A stretch of 64,000 nucleotides of DNA from Saccharothrix carnea. GTDB lineage: Bacteria > Actinomycetota > Actinomycetes > Mycobacteriales > Pseudonocardiaceae. Position numbers and translations under genes: made by a program. Location: contig NZ_PYAX01000008.1 of the NCBI RefSeq assembly GCF_003014735.1, positions 186,001 to 250,000 on the forward strand. Reading direction: 5' to 3'. This document shows positions 1 to 8,000 of this stretch, one piece after another. Position 1 is the first letter of the stretch. Each line of letters starts with the position of its first letter. The notes below the pieces were generated by a model that searched no databases, was not told where the DNA came from, and saw only the letters and a list, made by a program, of their open reading frames with translations.

Positions 1-1737
1 CGCGCGCTCGCCGACGGCATCGACGGGCCCAACGGCGTGTACCGGTACGGCAGCGGTGGCTTCGCCCCGACCTCGTCGTACAACGCGACGAACTACTGGG
101 TCGACGTCGTCTTCCGCAACGGCCTCAACGGCGACACCACCCCGCCGACGCTGACCAACCGCGCCCCGGCGGTCGACGCCACCGACGTCGTCGCCACCAC
201 GCCGGTGTCCGCGACGTTCAGCGAGCCGGTCGACCCGGCCAGCGCGCAGTTCTGGCTGACCGACCCGCGCGGCGCGCAGCTGACCGGCTCGGTGTCGCTG
301 TCCGGTGACCAGCGGACCGTCACCTGGACGCCCTCGGGCAAGCTGGCGCCGAACACCCGCTACACCGCGAGCGCGCTGATCGCCGACGTCAACGGCAACC
401 CGATGCCGGACCCGGTGACGTGGTCGTTCACCACCGCCGCGGAGGTCATCTGCCCGTGCTCGCTGTTCAGCGCGGCGACCGTGCCGACGATCACCTCGGC
501 GGACGACACCGGCTCGTACGAGCTGGGCGTGCGGTTCACCCCGACGTCCGGCGGCCGGATCACCGGCGTGAAGTTCTACAAGGGCGCGGGCAACACCGGC
601 ACGCACACCGGCTCGCTGTGGTCGTCGAGCGGACAGCGGCTGGCCACCGGCACGTTCAGCGGCGAGACCGCGGGCGGCTGGCAGACGTTGACGTTCACCA
701 CGCCGGTCTTCGTGTCGGCGGGCCAGACCTACACCGCCTCGTACACCACGACCACCGGCCACTACTCCGTGGACGCCGGGTACTTCAACGGCTACGCGGT
801 GACCAGCGGGCCGTTGAGCGCGCCGTCCGGCCTGGACGGCGGCAACGGCGTCTACCGGGCCGGTGCGGGCCACCCGACGAACTCCTACGCGGGCGGCAAC
901 TACTGGGTCGACGTCGTCTTCCTGCCCAACGACGACAACGTGCCGCCGGTCGTCAACGGGCGCACACCGCTCGACGGCGCCAGTGAGGTGTCCCGCACGT
1001 CGCCGCTGACCGCGAGCTTCGACGAGCCGGTCGACCTCAGCACCGCCCAGTTCACGCTCGCCGACTCCGGCGGCGCGAAGGTCGCGGGCACGCTGTCGCT
1101 GTCGGCGAACCAGCAGCAGGTGACCTGGACACCGGCCGCCCCGCTGGGCGGCGGCATGACCTACACCGCGAGCCTGCGCGTCGCCGACGTCTACGGCAAC
1201 CTGATGACCGCTCCCACCACCTGGTCGTTCACCACGACCACCGAGGGCGAATGCCCGTGCTCGCTGTTCAGCGCGGCGACCGTGCCGACGGTGGCATCGG
1301 CCGACGACACCGGCTCGTACGAGCTGGGCGTCCGGTTCGTGCCTTCGGTGGCCGGGTCCGTCGCCGGGGTGAGGTTCTACAAGGGCGCGGGCAACACCGG
1401 CACGCACACCGGCACCCTGTGGGACGCCGCGGGCAACCCGCTGGCCACCGGCACGTTCACCGACGAGACGGCCACCGGCTGGCAGACGCTCACCTTCACC
1501 ACCCCCGTGACCGTCCTCGCGGGCACGACCTACGTAGCCTCCTACACCGCGCCGAACGGCCGGTACTCCGTGGACACCGGGTACTTCATGGGCAACGCCG
1601 TGACCAGCCCGCCACTGAGCGCCCCGGCCACCGCCGAGGGCGCCCGCAACGGCGTCTACCGGTCCGGTCCCGGCTTCCCCGAGTCGTCCTACGCGGGCAG
1701 CAACTACTGGGTCGACGTCCTCTTCACCACCGACTGA
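1..1737 (+). CDS. Secreted multidomain protein, DUF4082 and Ig-like (Big_5) repeats; 5' end outside window
   Basis: The frame is open from base 1, so the start and any signal peptide or catalytic domain lie upstream; 578 residues are visible. Modules alternate: the tail of a DUF4082 domain (residues 1-40), a Big_5 Ig-like domain (about 45-145, ending WSFTT), a full DUF4082 (about 150-310), a second Big_5 (315-410) and a last DUF4082 (415-578). The DUF4082 copies share CPCSLFSAATVPT, FYKGAGNTGTHTG and NYWVDV. Such modules are usually carbohydrate-binding or spacer units of extracellular enzymes; that role here is inferred. The copies are very similar at DNA level (448-490 against 1252-1293), suggesting recent duplication. 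The gene converges on the O-antigen ligase with repeat A copy 1 between. Confidence 0.85.
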   Translation, partial: RALADGIDGPNGVYRYGSGGFAPTSSYNATNYWVDVVFRNGLNGDTTPPTLTNRAPAVDATDVVATTPVSATFSEPVDPASAQFWLTDPRGAQLTGSVSLSGDQRTVTWTPSGKLAPNTRYTASALIADVNGNPMPDPVTWSFTTAAEVICPCSLFSAATVPTITSADDTGSYELGVRFTPTSGGRITGVKFYKGAGNTGTHTGSLWSSSGQRLATGTFSGETAGGWQTLTFTTPVFVSAGQTYTASYTTTTGHYSVDAGYFNGYAVTSGPLSAPSGLDGGNGVYRAGAGHPTNSYAGGNYWVDVVFLPNDDNVPPVVNGRTPLDGASEVSRTSPLTASFDEPVDLSTAQFTLADSGGAKVAGTLSLSANQQQVTWTPAAPLGGGMTYTASLRVADVYGNLMTAPTTWSFTTTTEGECPCSLFSAATVPTVASADDTGSYELGVRFVPSVAGSVAGVRFYKGAGNTGTHTGTLWDAAGNPLATGTFTDETATGWQTLTFTTPVTVLAGTTYVASYTAPNGRYSVDTGYFMGNAVTSPPLSAPATAEGARNGVYRSGPGFPESSYAGSNYWVDVLFTTD

Positions 1738-2189
1738 CCACGCGTCTCGAAAGCTCAAGAGCTCGAAAAGATCAAAAGCGTCCTCGCCGGACGGGCAGAT
1801 CAGCAGGATGACCCCAACTACCCCTGGATGTCCCGACCCGGCGTGGTCCCGGGCTTCGTGTCATCCCACCGACCCCCGCGCCGTGCCACTGGCACGTCCT
1901 TCTTCCCTGGAAGGAGGGCTTCGTGTCATCCCGCCGACCTGGCGCAGCCTTACCGCACGTGTCAAGGGCGGCGCGTCCACCTCTGCCCGCGGCGTCAACT
2001 GTGGGCTCGCGCCGCCCTTGACACGTGCGGTAACCCGGAGGGAGGTCGGTGGGATGACACGGAGTCCGGACCACCAACCCAACAGGACATGACGGAGGCA
2101 GTTGAGGTCATCCTGCTGATCTGCCCGTCCGGCGAGGACGCTTTTGATCTTTCAAAGCTCTTCAAAGCCTTCCAAAGCTTCAAGGCCTC
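1738..2189. other. 452-bp convergent intergenic region holding repeat A copy 1
   Basis: The gap lies between two convergent stop codons. I see no credible gene. It holds the inverted-repeat element described separately (1770-2149), followed on the right by a short AT-rich run of degenerate 9-10-bp TTCAAAGC-like units (about 2150-2190) that resembles the flank left of the element (1745-1769) in inverted orientation. Confidence 0.7.
1770..2149. repeat. Repeat A copy 1: 380-bp inverted-repeat element with perfect 44-bp terminal arms
   Basis: Bases 1770-1813 and 2106-2149 are perfect 44-bp reverse complements. A second perfect 25-bp pair (1951-1975 with 2008-2032, loop 32 nt) sits at the centre, so the whole segment can fold into one long cruciform or RNA hairpin. 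The part from about 1887 to 2149 is repeated at 14124-14384. There is no ORF for a transposase and no obvious target duplication. It is placed like a bidirectional terminator or a MITE-like non-autonomous element; the sequence does not decide between these. Confidence 0.85.
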
Positions 2190-3551
2190 TCAAGCCCTTG
2201 GCACCGCCGCCGTCGCACGTCGGCGCTCCTCGCTGGCCACCCGCAGCAACGCACCGGTCACGCCGATCATGGTGAACACCAGACCAGTAGCCACGCCGAA
2301 GCCCAGCAGGTCGAACGTCACCGACGCGATCCCGCCCGCCACCACACCCGCCACCAGCGCGCTGGCCAGGCTCCGCAACTGCTCGTCCTGGCTGATCATC
2401 CGCACCCGGATCGCCGCGAACGCCGCTGCCAGGAACATCCCGATCAACGCGAACAGCCCCAGGTAGCCGTTCTCGATCAACGTCAGCAGGAACTGGTTGT
2501 CCAGGATCGTGTACTTCGTCGGCAGGTACGTGCCGAACCCGCGCCCCAGCAACGGGTTCAGGTCGATCTGCTCCCACGCCGCCTCGTAGTCGGCCGTGCG
2601 CGCCTTCACGCTCGGGTCGTCCTCGATGTTGGAGAACATCCCCCGCAACGTCCCGAACAGCCCCGGCACCACCAGGCTCGCCCCGAGGAACGACCCCCCG
2701 CCCACCACCGCCGTGGCGATCTTCCGCCGCCGCGGCAACGTGATGATCATGATCACCGCGCCCACCGCCATACCCAGCAGCGCCGTCCGCGACAACGACG
2801 TCAGCGCGCCCAACCCCACCAGCGCCAGGCACACCACCCACCGCTTGTACGGCGTCCCGTCGTCCCGGGCCTTGAACACGTAGTGCACACCCAGCGGCAC
2901 GGCCATCGCGCACACCAGCCCGTATTCGATCGGGTGGTTCGTGGTGCCGGTCGGCCGCCGGAAGATCGACCGCGACTCCATCGCCGAGTACCCGTTGTCC
3001 TGCACCCGCAGCCCGGGCAGCGACACGTACGACGCCAGGTCGACCCCCAGCCCGAACTGCACCAGCCCCACGAACGCGATCACCGCCGCGCAGCTCAGCA
3101 GCAGCCTGAGCACCCGGTCCAGCCGCTCCTTGGTGCGCACGGCGTCGCACACGAACACCGCCACCGCGATCATCGACGTGATCCGGATGATGCTGCTGTC
3201 GGCCACGGTCAGCTCGTCGGTGGGCAGCCACCGCCGGGTCGCCACGCCGTAGGTCGCCAGCTGCGACGCCAGGTACAGCGCCACGGCGGTGCGCACGACG
3301 TTGCGCCCCTTGCCCATGCCGACGTTGTCGACCATCTGCCCGGACACCCACAGCACGCCCAGCAGCAACGCCACCACCAGCGCGGGCGGCAGCGTCATCG
3401 GCACGAACGACAGCACCAGCCGCGCCGGGATGATCAGCAGCGCCAACAGGAACAGGCTCACCAGCGTGGCGCCGTCCGCCCGCCGCCGCACGGGCTGGTC
3501 CCGCAGGAACCGCTCGGTCACGGTCAGGGTCTGTCGTCGTTGGTCGGCCAC
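2190..3551 (-). CDS. O-antigen ligase family membrane protein (Wzy_C/WaaL-like)
   Basis: A 453-aa polytopic protein with about ten to eleven hydrophobic helices separated by short Arg/Lys-rich loops. The large extracytoplasmic loop (roughly residues 310-370, DPSVKARTADYEAAWEQI... LLGRGFGTYLPT) and the preceding LTSLSRTALLGM segment match the Wzy_C/O-antigen ligase family, which transfers or polymerises lipid-linked glycans on the outer face of the membrane. The GTG start at 3551 lies inside the 3' end of the Wzz-like gene (28-bp overlap), so the two are translationally coupled. Whether it acts as polymerase or ligase cannot be told from sequence. Confidence 0.88.
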   Translation of the reverse strand: MADQRRQTLTVTERFLRDQPVRRRADGATLVSLFLLALLIIPARLVLSFVPMTLPPALVVALLLGVLWVSGQMVDNVGMGKGRNVVRTAVALYLASQLATYGVATRRWLPTDELTVADSSIIRITSMIAVAVFVCDAVRTKERLDRVLRLLLSCAAVIAFVGLVQFGLGVDLASYVSLPGLRVQDNGYSAMESRSIFRRPTGTTNHPIEYGLVCAMAVPLGVHYVFKARDDGTPYKRWVVCLALVGLGALTSLSRTALLGMAVGAVIMIITLPRRRKIATAVVGGGSFLGASLVVPGLFGTLRGMFSNIEDDPSVKARTADYEAAWEQIDLNPLLGRGFGTYLPTKYTILDNQFLLTLIENGYLGLFALIGMFLAAAFAAIRVRMISQDEQLRSLASALVAGVVAGGIASVTFDLLGFGVATGLVFTMIGVTGALLRVASEERRRATAAVPRA

Positions 3552-4483
3552 GCCGGGCCGGGCCTGCCGTCCGCGTCACGCGGGCCGGGTGCGGCGATCT
3601 TCACCGTCTGCTCGCTGGCCGTGGGCTGCGGTCGGCGGACCGGCGGGCCGGGCGGACGGCGCGGTACCCCGTTGGGCGGCGTGTGCGTCGGCGTCGGCGG
3701 CGCGGCTCGCGGGGGCGTGGCCTGCGGGGGAGCGGCCTGCGGGGAAGCGCTCTGCGGTGCACCGGCGCCCGGTTTCGGTGCGGGAGCGGCCTGTGGCGCG
3801 CTCTCCCGCTCCGCGGTCCCGTCCGTGCCCTCCCGCGCCTCACGACGGCGCCGCAGGTGGTTCAGCACGCTGTCACCGCCGAACGTGGCCGCCGTCGTCA
3901 ACAGCATCAGCAGCACGAACGCCGCGCCCGCGTACCGGACCTTGCCGCCGATCTGCGCCTCCGCCGTGGTCGGGTTCACGATCACCTGCGAGGTGATGAA
4001 CGTCGACGCCGGCGCCTTCAGCTCGGTCTGCTGCTTGTCCAGCTCCTTGGTGGCGAACTCCATCACCGTGGTGACCAGCCGCTCGGCCGACTCGGGCGTG
4101 CTGCCGTCCGCGGTCACGAACAGGAACGGGCCGCTCATGCCGCCACCGGCCGCGGTGAAGTTCTCCGTCGAGTCCTTGTCCAGGCCCAGCGACTCCTTGC
4201 GGGTCTTCGGGTCGGCCAGGATCTGCGCCAGGATCTGCGCGGTGGTGGTGAGGCTGCCGTCGAACGCGAGCAGCGGGTTGACCTGGACCGCGTCCTCGGG
4301 CGAGAGCTTCTCCGAGAACGTGCCGCCCGCCGCCGGTGACGTGAGCACCATGACACCCGAGGACTGGTAGCGCGTCGGGATGGACAGGAACACTCCGGCG
4401 GCCACGGCGACAGCCGTGATCGCCGCCGGCAGGGCGATGTACCACCGCCTGCGCAGCGTTCGCACGGCGCCCCAGAAGTCCAT
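3524..4483 (-). CDS. Wzz/YveK-like polysaccharide chain-length protein
   Basis: 319 aa. The N-terminus MDFWGAVRTLRRRWYIALP followed by a hydrophobic helix (about residues 17-35) is the typical opening of Wzz/YveK co-polymerases. A 150-residue extracytoplasmic part follows, then a second helix (about 183-205). The C-terminal 100 residues are a Pro/Ala-rich cytoplasmic tail. No Walker motifs are fused, so any BY-kinase partner would be encoded elsewhere. It is first in a two-gene unit with the O-antigen ligase, which fits control of glycan length. Divergent from the TolB-like gene across an 87-bp gap with a short hairpin. Confidence 0.8.
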   Translation of the reverse strand: MDFWGAVRTLRRRWYIALPAAITAVAVAAGVFLSIPTRYQSSGVMVLTSPAAGGTFSEKLSPEDAVQVNPLLAFDGSLTTTAQILAQILADPKTRKESLGLDKDSTENFTAAGGGMSGPFLFVTADGSTPESAERLVTTVMEFATKELDKQQTELKAPASTFITSQVIVNPTTAEAQIGGKVRYAGAAFVLLMLLTTAATFGGDSVLNHLRRRREAREGTDGTAERESAPQAAPAPKPGAGAPQSASPQAAPPQATPPRAAPPTPTHTPPNGVPRRPPGPPVRRPQPTASEQTVKIAAPGPRDADGRPGPAWPTNDDRP

Positions 4484-4503
4484 CCGCTCCCCGATCCACG
4501 TTT

Positions 4504-4527
4504 ACCCCGCGTGTGTGCCCGCGGGGT
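4504..4527. promoter_or_regulatory. Dyad in divergent promoter region (ACCCCGC...GCGGGGT)
   Basis: A perfect 7-bp inverted repeat with a 10-nt loop lies between the divergent wzz-like and TolB-like genes. A TACTCT box (4533-4538) follows on the plus strand, which would put the dyad near the -35 position. It could be an operator for both glycan transcripts; no regulator is encoded next to it. Confidence 0.35.
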
Positions 4528-4570
4528 GTTGCTACTCTGAAATCGGCTGACTCGCGCCTAGTCGTTACAG

Positions 4571-5536
4571 GTGGTGATGGACTTGGGCCACCGGCGCGTG
4601 GTGTTCGCCGTCGCGGCCATCGTACTGGTCGTGGGTGCCTCGGCGGCGTATGTGACGTCCGTCGTGCGCGACACCTCACCCGTGGCGGTGACCTCGGTCG
4701 GCGGTGACCTGATGTTCGTGGCGCTGGCGGACGGGCGTGCCCGGGTCGAGCAGGTCCGCCTGGCCGATCCCGGCGCCCGCGGCGCCACGCCGATGACGTG
4801 CCAGCGGGTGTACCGGGCCGGCGGCACGACGGTGTGCCTGAAGCTGGCCGGTCCGGGTCCGACGTACGCGGCCGAGGTGTCGCGGGACGGCGCGGTCGCC
4901 CACCGCGTGCCGCTGCCGGGCGTGCCGAGCCGGGCGAAGGTGTCGGCGTCGGGGCAGGTGGTCACGTGGACGTCGTTCGTGACCGGTGACTCCTACGCCG
5001 TGCCCGGCGGGTTCTCCACCCGGACCGGGTACCTCGACCTGCGGACCGGCGAGGCGGTGGAGTCGCTGGAGGGGTTCGCCGCCGTGGTCGAGGGGCGGCC
5101 CCACACCGCGCAGGACGTGAACTACTGGGGCTTGACCGTGGGCGCCGACGACCGCACGTTCTACGCGACCCTGGCCTCGGGCGGGTACACGTGGCTGGTG
5201 AAGGGCGACCTGGTGGAGCGTCGCCTGGAGTCGCTGCGCCGTGACGCCGAGTGCCCGTCCCTGTCGCCGGACGGCACGAAGGTGGCGTACAAGAAGCGCA
5301 TCGGCCGGCTGGGGCCGTGGGAGCTGGCCGTGCTGGACCTGGAGACCGGCGAGGAGCGCAGGCTGCCGGGCACGGCCGGGGTGGACGACCAGGCCACCTG
5401 GCTGGACGACGGGCGGCTCGCGTTCGCCGCCGTGCCGAAGGACGCCAAGCTCGCGTCGATCCACGTCGTGCCCGCCGACGGCTCCGCGCCGGCGGCGCTG
5501 CTGATCACGGACGCCGCCTCGCCGTCCCCGATCTGA
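4571..5536 (+). CDS. Membrane-anchored TolB/PD40-like beta-propeller protein
   Basis: 321 aa. One N-terminal helix (about residues 8-29, VVFAVAAIVLVVGASAAYV) acts as signal anchor; the rest is a predicted beta-propeller ending in repeats of the form LSPDGTKVAYKK, LAVLDLETGEERRLPG and TWLDDGRLAFAAV, as in WD40-like PD40/TolB proteins. Three in-frame starts lie in a row (GTG 4571, GTG 4574, ATG 4577), so the true start may be 6 nt downstream. Its place between the Wzz/ligase pair and the acyltransferase suggests a role in assembly or sensing of surface glycan; this is inference. Confidence 0.72.
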   Translation: MVMDLGHRRVVFAVAAIVLVVGASAAYVTSVVRDTSPVAVTSVGGDLMFVALADGRARVEQVRLADPGARGATPMTCQRVYRAGGTTVCLKLAGPGPTYAAEVSRDGAVAHRVPLPGVPSRAKVSASGQVVTWTSFVTGDSYAVPGGFSTRTGYLDLRTGEAVESLEGFAAVVEGRPHTAQDVNYWGLTVGADDRTFYATLASGGYTWLVKGDLVERRLESLRRDAECPSLSPDGTKVAYKKRIGRLGPWELAVLDLETGEERRLPGTAGVDDQATWLDDGRLAFAAVPKDAKLASIHVVPADGSAPAALLITDAASPSPI

Positions 5537-5707
5537 CCTTTCGGCTAACGCCCTTCGCAGCACCACGATTTCCCGGTGGTCAAAGGAAATCTTGCTGCTT
5601 CGGAGGCAAAAGTTGTTATTCCTGACGGAGAACGAATACCTGACCGCAAGAATAGTATTGCGGCGCAACGGTTGTAGCCCTCGTTCCGCCGGTCGGGCCA
5701 CGCGACG
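5537..5707 (+). promoter_or_regulatory. AT-rich, structured leader upstream of the acyltransferase
   Basis: This 171-bp gap is strikingly poorer in GC than its surroundings. It holds three dyads: an imperfect stem-loop GCAGCA...GATTTCC / GGAAATC...TGCTGC (5557-5598), TATTC/GAATA (5617-5638) and a perfect CCGCAA/TTGCGG hairpin with an 8-nt loop (5644-5663). It may combine a terminator for the propeller gene with a regulated 5' leader for the acyltransferase. No known riboswitch consensus was recognised. Confidence 0.45.
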
Positions 5708-6805
5708 ATGACGAACGCGCCGGCTCCGGCACCGGTCCCGTCATCCGCGCAGGCGATCCCGCCGCTGCCACCGGTCCTGTTGCCGTCACTGACCGGGTTG
5801 CGCTTCCTCGCCGCGTTCCTCGTCTTCGGGTTCCACCTGCACGCGGGCGGCCTGTTCACCGGTACGGGCGCGGAAGGCGTCCTGGAGGTGGTGTTCGGGC
5901 AGGGCGCGACCGGGGTCGGGTTCTTCTTCCTGCTGTCCGGTTTCGTGCTCACGTGGTCCGCGCGCGAAGGGGTGCCGGCGCGCGTCAGCCTGCGGCGGAG
6001 GGCGGCGAAGGTCCTGCCCAACCACCTGGTGGTCTGGGTCGCGGTGTTCGCCGGGCTGGCCTGGCTGGGCGGCGTGTCCGTGCTCGCCGGCGTGGCGGGC
6101 CTGTTCCTGCTCCAGGCGTGGATCCCGGTCCAGTCGATCTACTTCGGCGTCAACACACCGGCGTGGTCGCTGTCCTGCGAGGCGGCGTTCTACGCGGCGT
6201 TCTCGCCCCTGCTGGCCCTGGTGGACCGCGTGCCACGACGACGGCTCCGGGTGCTCGCCGTCGTCCTCATGGGCTCGGTGGTCCTGGTCCCGGTGCTCGC
6301 CCTGCCGCTGCCCGCCGGGCTGGAGTACTGGTTCGTCTACGTCTTCCCGGTGACGCGGGCGCTGGAGTTCGTGCTGGGCATCGTGCTGGCCCGGCTCGTG
6401 CGTGCCGGGCTCTGGCCCCGGCTCCGGCTGTGGCAGGCGGGCGCGCTGGCCGCCGCCGGGTACGTCGCCTCCGGTCACCTGCCCGGCACGTTCGGCTACG
6501 TCGCCGGCACCGTCGTCCCGCTCGCGCTGCTCATCCCGGCCGCCGCCATGGCGGACATCACCGGCGCGCGGTCGCCGTGGCGCAACCGCGTGGCGGTGTT
6601 CCTCGGCGAGCTGTCGTTCGCCTTCTACCTGGTCCACCAAGCGGTGATGCGGGTCGCGGAAGGTCGGCACGGCGTCGGCCTGCCCACCGCGATCGGGATC
6701 TCGGTCGCACTCCTGGTCGGTTCGCTGGTGCCGGCGTGGCTGCTGCACCGGCTCGTCGAACGGCCGGCGCAGCGGCTGCTGCTCAGGCCGAGAGCTCCCG
6801 CCTGA
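5708..6805 (+). CDS. OafA-like acyltransferase family 3 membrane protein
   Basis: 365 aa with about ten transmembrane helices. The N-terminal LPSLTGLRFLAAFLVFGFHLH carries the R-x(10)-H arrangement of the Acyl_transf_3 family, and VGFFFLLSGFVLTWS and NTPAWSLSCEAAFYAAFSPL are the other family signatures. These enzymes O-acylate sugars of surface glycans or secreted metabolites, using acyl groups moved across the membrane. The glycan neighbourhood favours polysaccharide decoration. Its 3' end overlaps the convergent WsaF-like gene by 23 bp. Confidence 0.9.
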   Translation: MTNAPAPAPVPSSAQAIPPLPPVLLPSLTGLRFLAAFLVFGFHLHAGGLFTGTGAEGVLEVVFGQGATGVGFFFLLSGFVLTWSAREGVPARVSLRRRAAKVLPNHLVVWVAVFAGLAWLGGVSVLAGVAGLFLLQAWIPVQSIYFGVNTPAWSLSCEAAFYAAFSPLLALVDRVPRRRLRVLAVVLMGSVVLVPVLALPLPAGLEYWFVYVFPVTRALEFVLGIVLARLVRAGLWPRLRLWQAGALAAAGYVASGHLPGTFGYVAGTVVPLALLIPAAAMADITGARSPWRNRVAVFLGELSFAFYLVHQAVMRVAEGRHGVGLPTAIGISVALLVGSLVPAWLLHRLVERPAQRLLLRPRAPA

Positions 6806-8000
6806 GCACCTTCTCCAGCTCGTGCCCGGCCGCGTCCCACGACCGGCCGGACACGCCGGCGGACGCGGCCTGCGCCACCGCGCCGAAATCGGGCAAGGTG
6901 ACCACCTCGGACAGCGCGCGGGCCAGGTCGTGCGGTGTCGCGGGCGCGTAGCGGACGTGGTCGTTGTCCAGCACGACCCGGTTGTGCTCGGCGTCGTTGA
7001 CGACCGGCAGGCAGCCCGCGGCCAGCATCTCGTGCGGCACCAGCGAGACGTTCGTCATGGACAGCGTGAGGCCCGCGTAGCACCGGTTGTAGATCTCGTT
7101 GAGCCGGTCGGGTGTCACCAGGCCGTGGTCGACGTGCCGCGGCCCCAGCGACCCGATCTTCTCGCCGTACGTGTGGATGGCGATCTCCGGGTGCCGTTCG
7201 GCGAAGATCTCCAGCGCCAGCAACCCGATCTCGATCGCCCGCCGGGGTGCCAGCCGCCGCGCGTAGAACACCACGCCGTCGCGCGGCACGCCCTCGCGCA
7301 GGTGGTAGCGGTCGGCATCGCAGCCGAAGTCGAACGAGTCCGCCGCCATCCGCGTCTCGGCCCGCAGCTTCTCGGCCAGGAACCGGCCGGCGGTGAAGCC
7401 GTGGAACCCCATCCGGTAGGTGTTCTCCGCCAACGCCGACAACCCGCCCACCGGGAAGAACCACGGCTCGTAGTCCTGCACGAGGTAGAACCGCCTGCCC
7501 GCGCACGGGTCGTTGAACACCGGGTAGGCGGTCATCCACGCGGTGGCGAACACGGCGTGCGCGTCGGCCATCCCGTCCGCCACGTCGTGCACCGGACCGC
7601 GGAACCGGGGGAACGCCGCCCTGATCACCGGCTCGTGGTCCGCCGCACGGCTGCCGTACACGTCGTACAAGTACAGCCGGCACGTGTGCCCCAACGACTC
7701 CAGGTGCTCGATCAGCCGGAACATCGTGGTGTGCCCGCCCGATCCGGGGGACGGCGGCGTGCTGACCCAGTTCACGGTCATCCGCCCGTCCGCCGGCAGG
7801 GGCGGCACGACCACCGGCCGCGGCGCGCCGATGTCCGCCGCGCGCACGTCCTCCAAGCGCACCGGGAACACCTCGGCCTCGGCACCGAACCGCCGTGCCG
7901 CACGGCCGAGCGCACGCGCGCCCACCTGACGCACACCCTGGTCGCGCACGATGCGCGTGACCTGATGCGCCCGACGCCGCAACTGCTGGACGACCCTCAC
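6783..8000 (-). CDS. WsaF-like glycosyltransferase (GT4-type, rhamnosyltransferase family)
   Basis: 405 aa. The start is taken as GTG 8000: it overlaps the flippase stop as GTGA, and GAGGAG lies 7-12 nt upstream. The motif MTVNWVSTPPSPGSGGHTTM at about residues 70-90, then RLIEHLESLGH, YLVQDYEPWFFP and the nucleotide-sugar region SLVPHEMLAAGCLPVVND match the WsaF/RfbU-type retaining rhamnosyltransferases that act on surface glycan. It is the last gene of the coupled unit GT2, flippase, GT4. The frame runs open for 500 bp upstream of 8000, but that part is out-of-frame reading of the flippase. Confidence 0.82.
   Translation of the reverse strand: MRVVQQLRRRAHQVTRIVRDQGVRQVGARALGRAARRFGAEAEVFPVRLEDVRAADIGAPRPVVVPPLPADGRMTVNWVSTPPSPGSGGHTTMFRLIEHLESLGHTCRLYLYDVYGSRAADHEPVIRAAFPRFRGPVHDVADGMADAHAVFATAWMTAYPVFNDPCAGRRFYLVQDYEPWFFPVGGLSALAENTYRMGFHGFTAGRFLAEKLRAETRMAADSFDFGCDADRYHLREGVPRDGVVFYARRLAPRRAIEIGLLALEIFAERHPEIAIHTYGEKIGSLGPRHVDHGLVTPDRLNEIYNRCYAGLTLSMTNVSLVPHEMLAAGCLPVVNDAEHNRVVLDNDHVRYAPATPHDLARALSEVVTLPDFGAVAQAASAGVSGRSWDAAGHELEKVLRRELSA

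Noticed and set aside
1770-2149. Insertion sequence
   Set aside because: Terminal inverted repeats are present, but there is no transposase frame and no target duplication; kept as a repeat element only.
2883-4370. 495-codon plus-strand frame antisense to the O-antigen ligase and Wzz-like genes
   Set aside because: High GC opens long opposite frames; the minus-strand proteins have clear membrane topology and family motifs.
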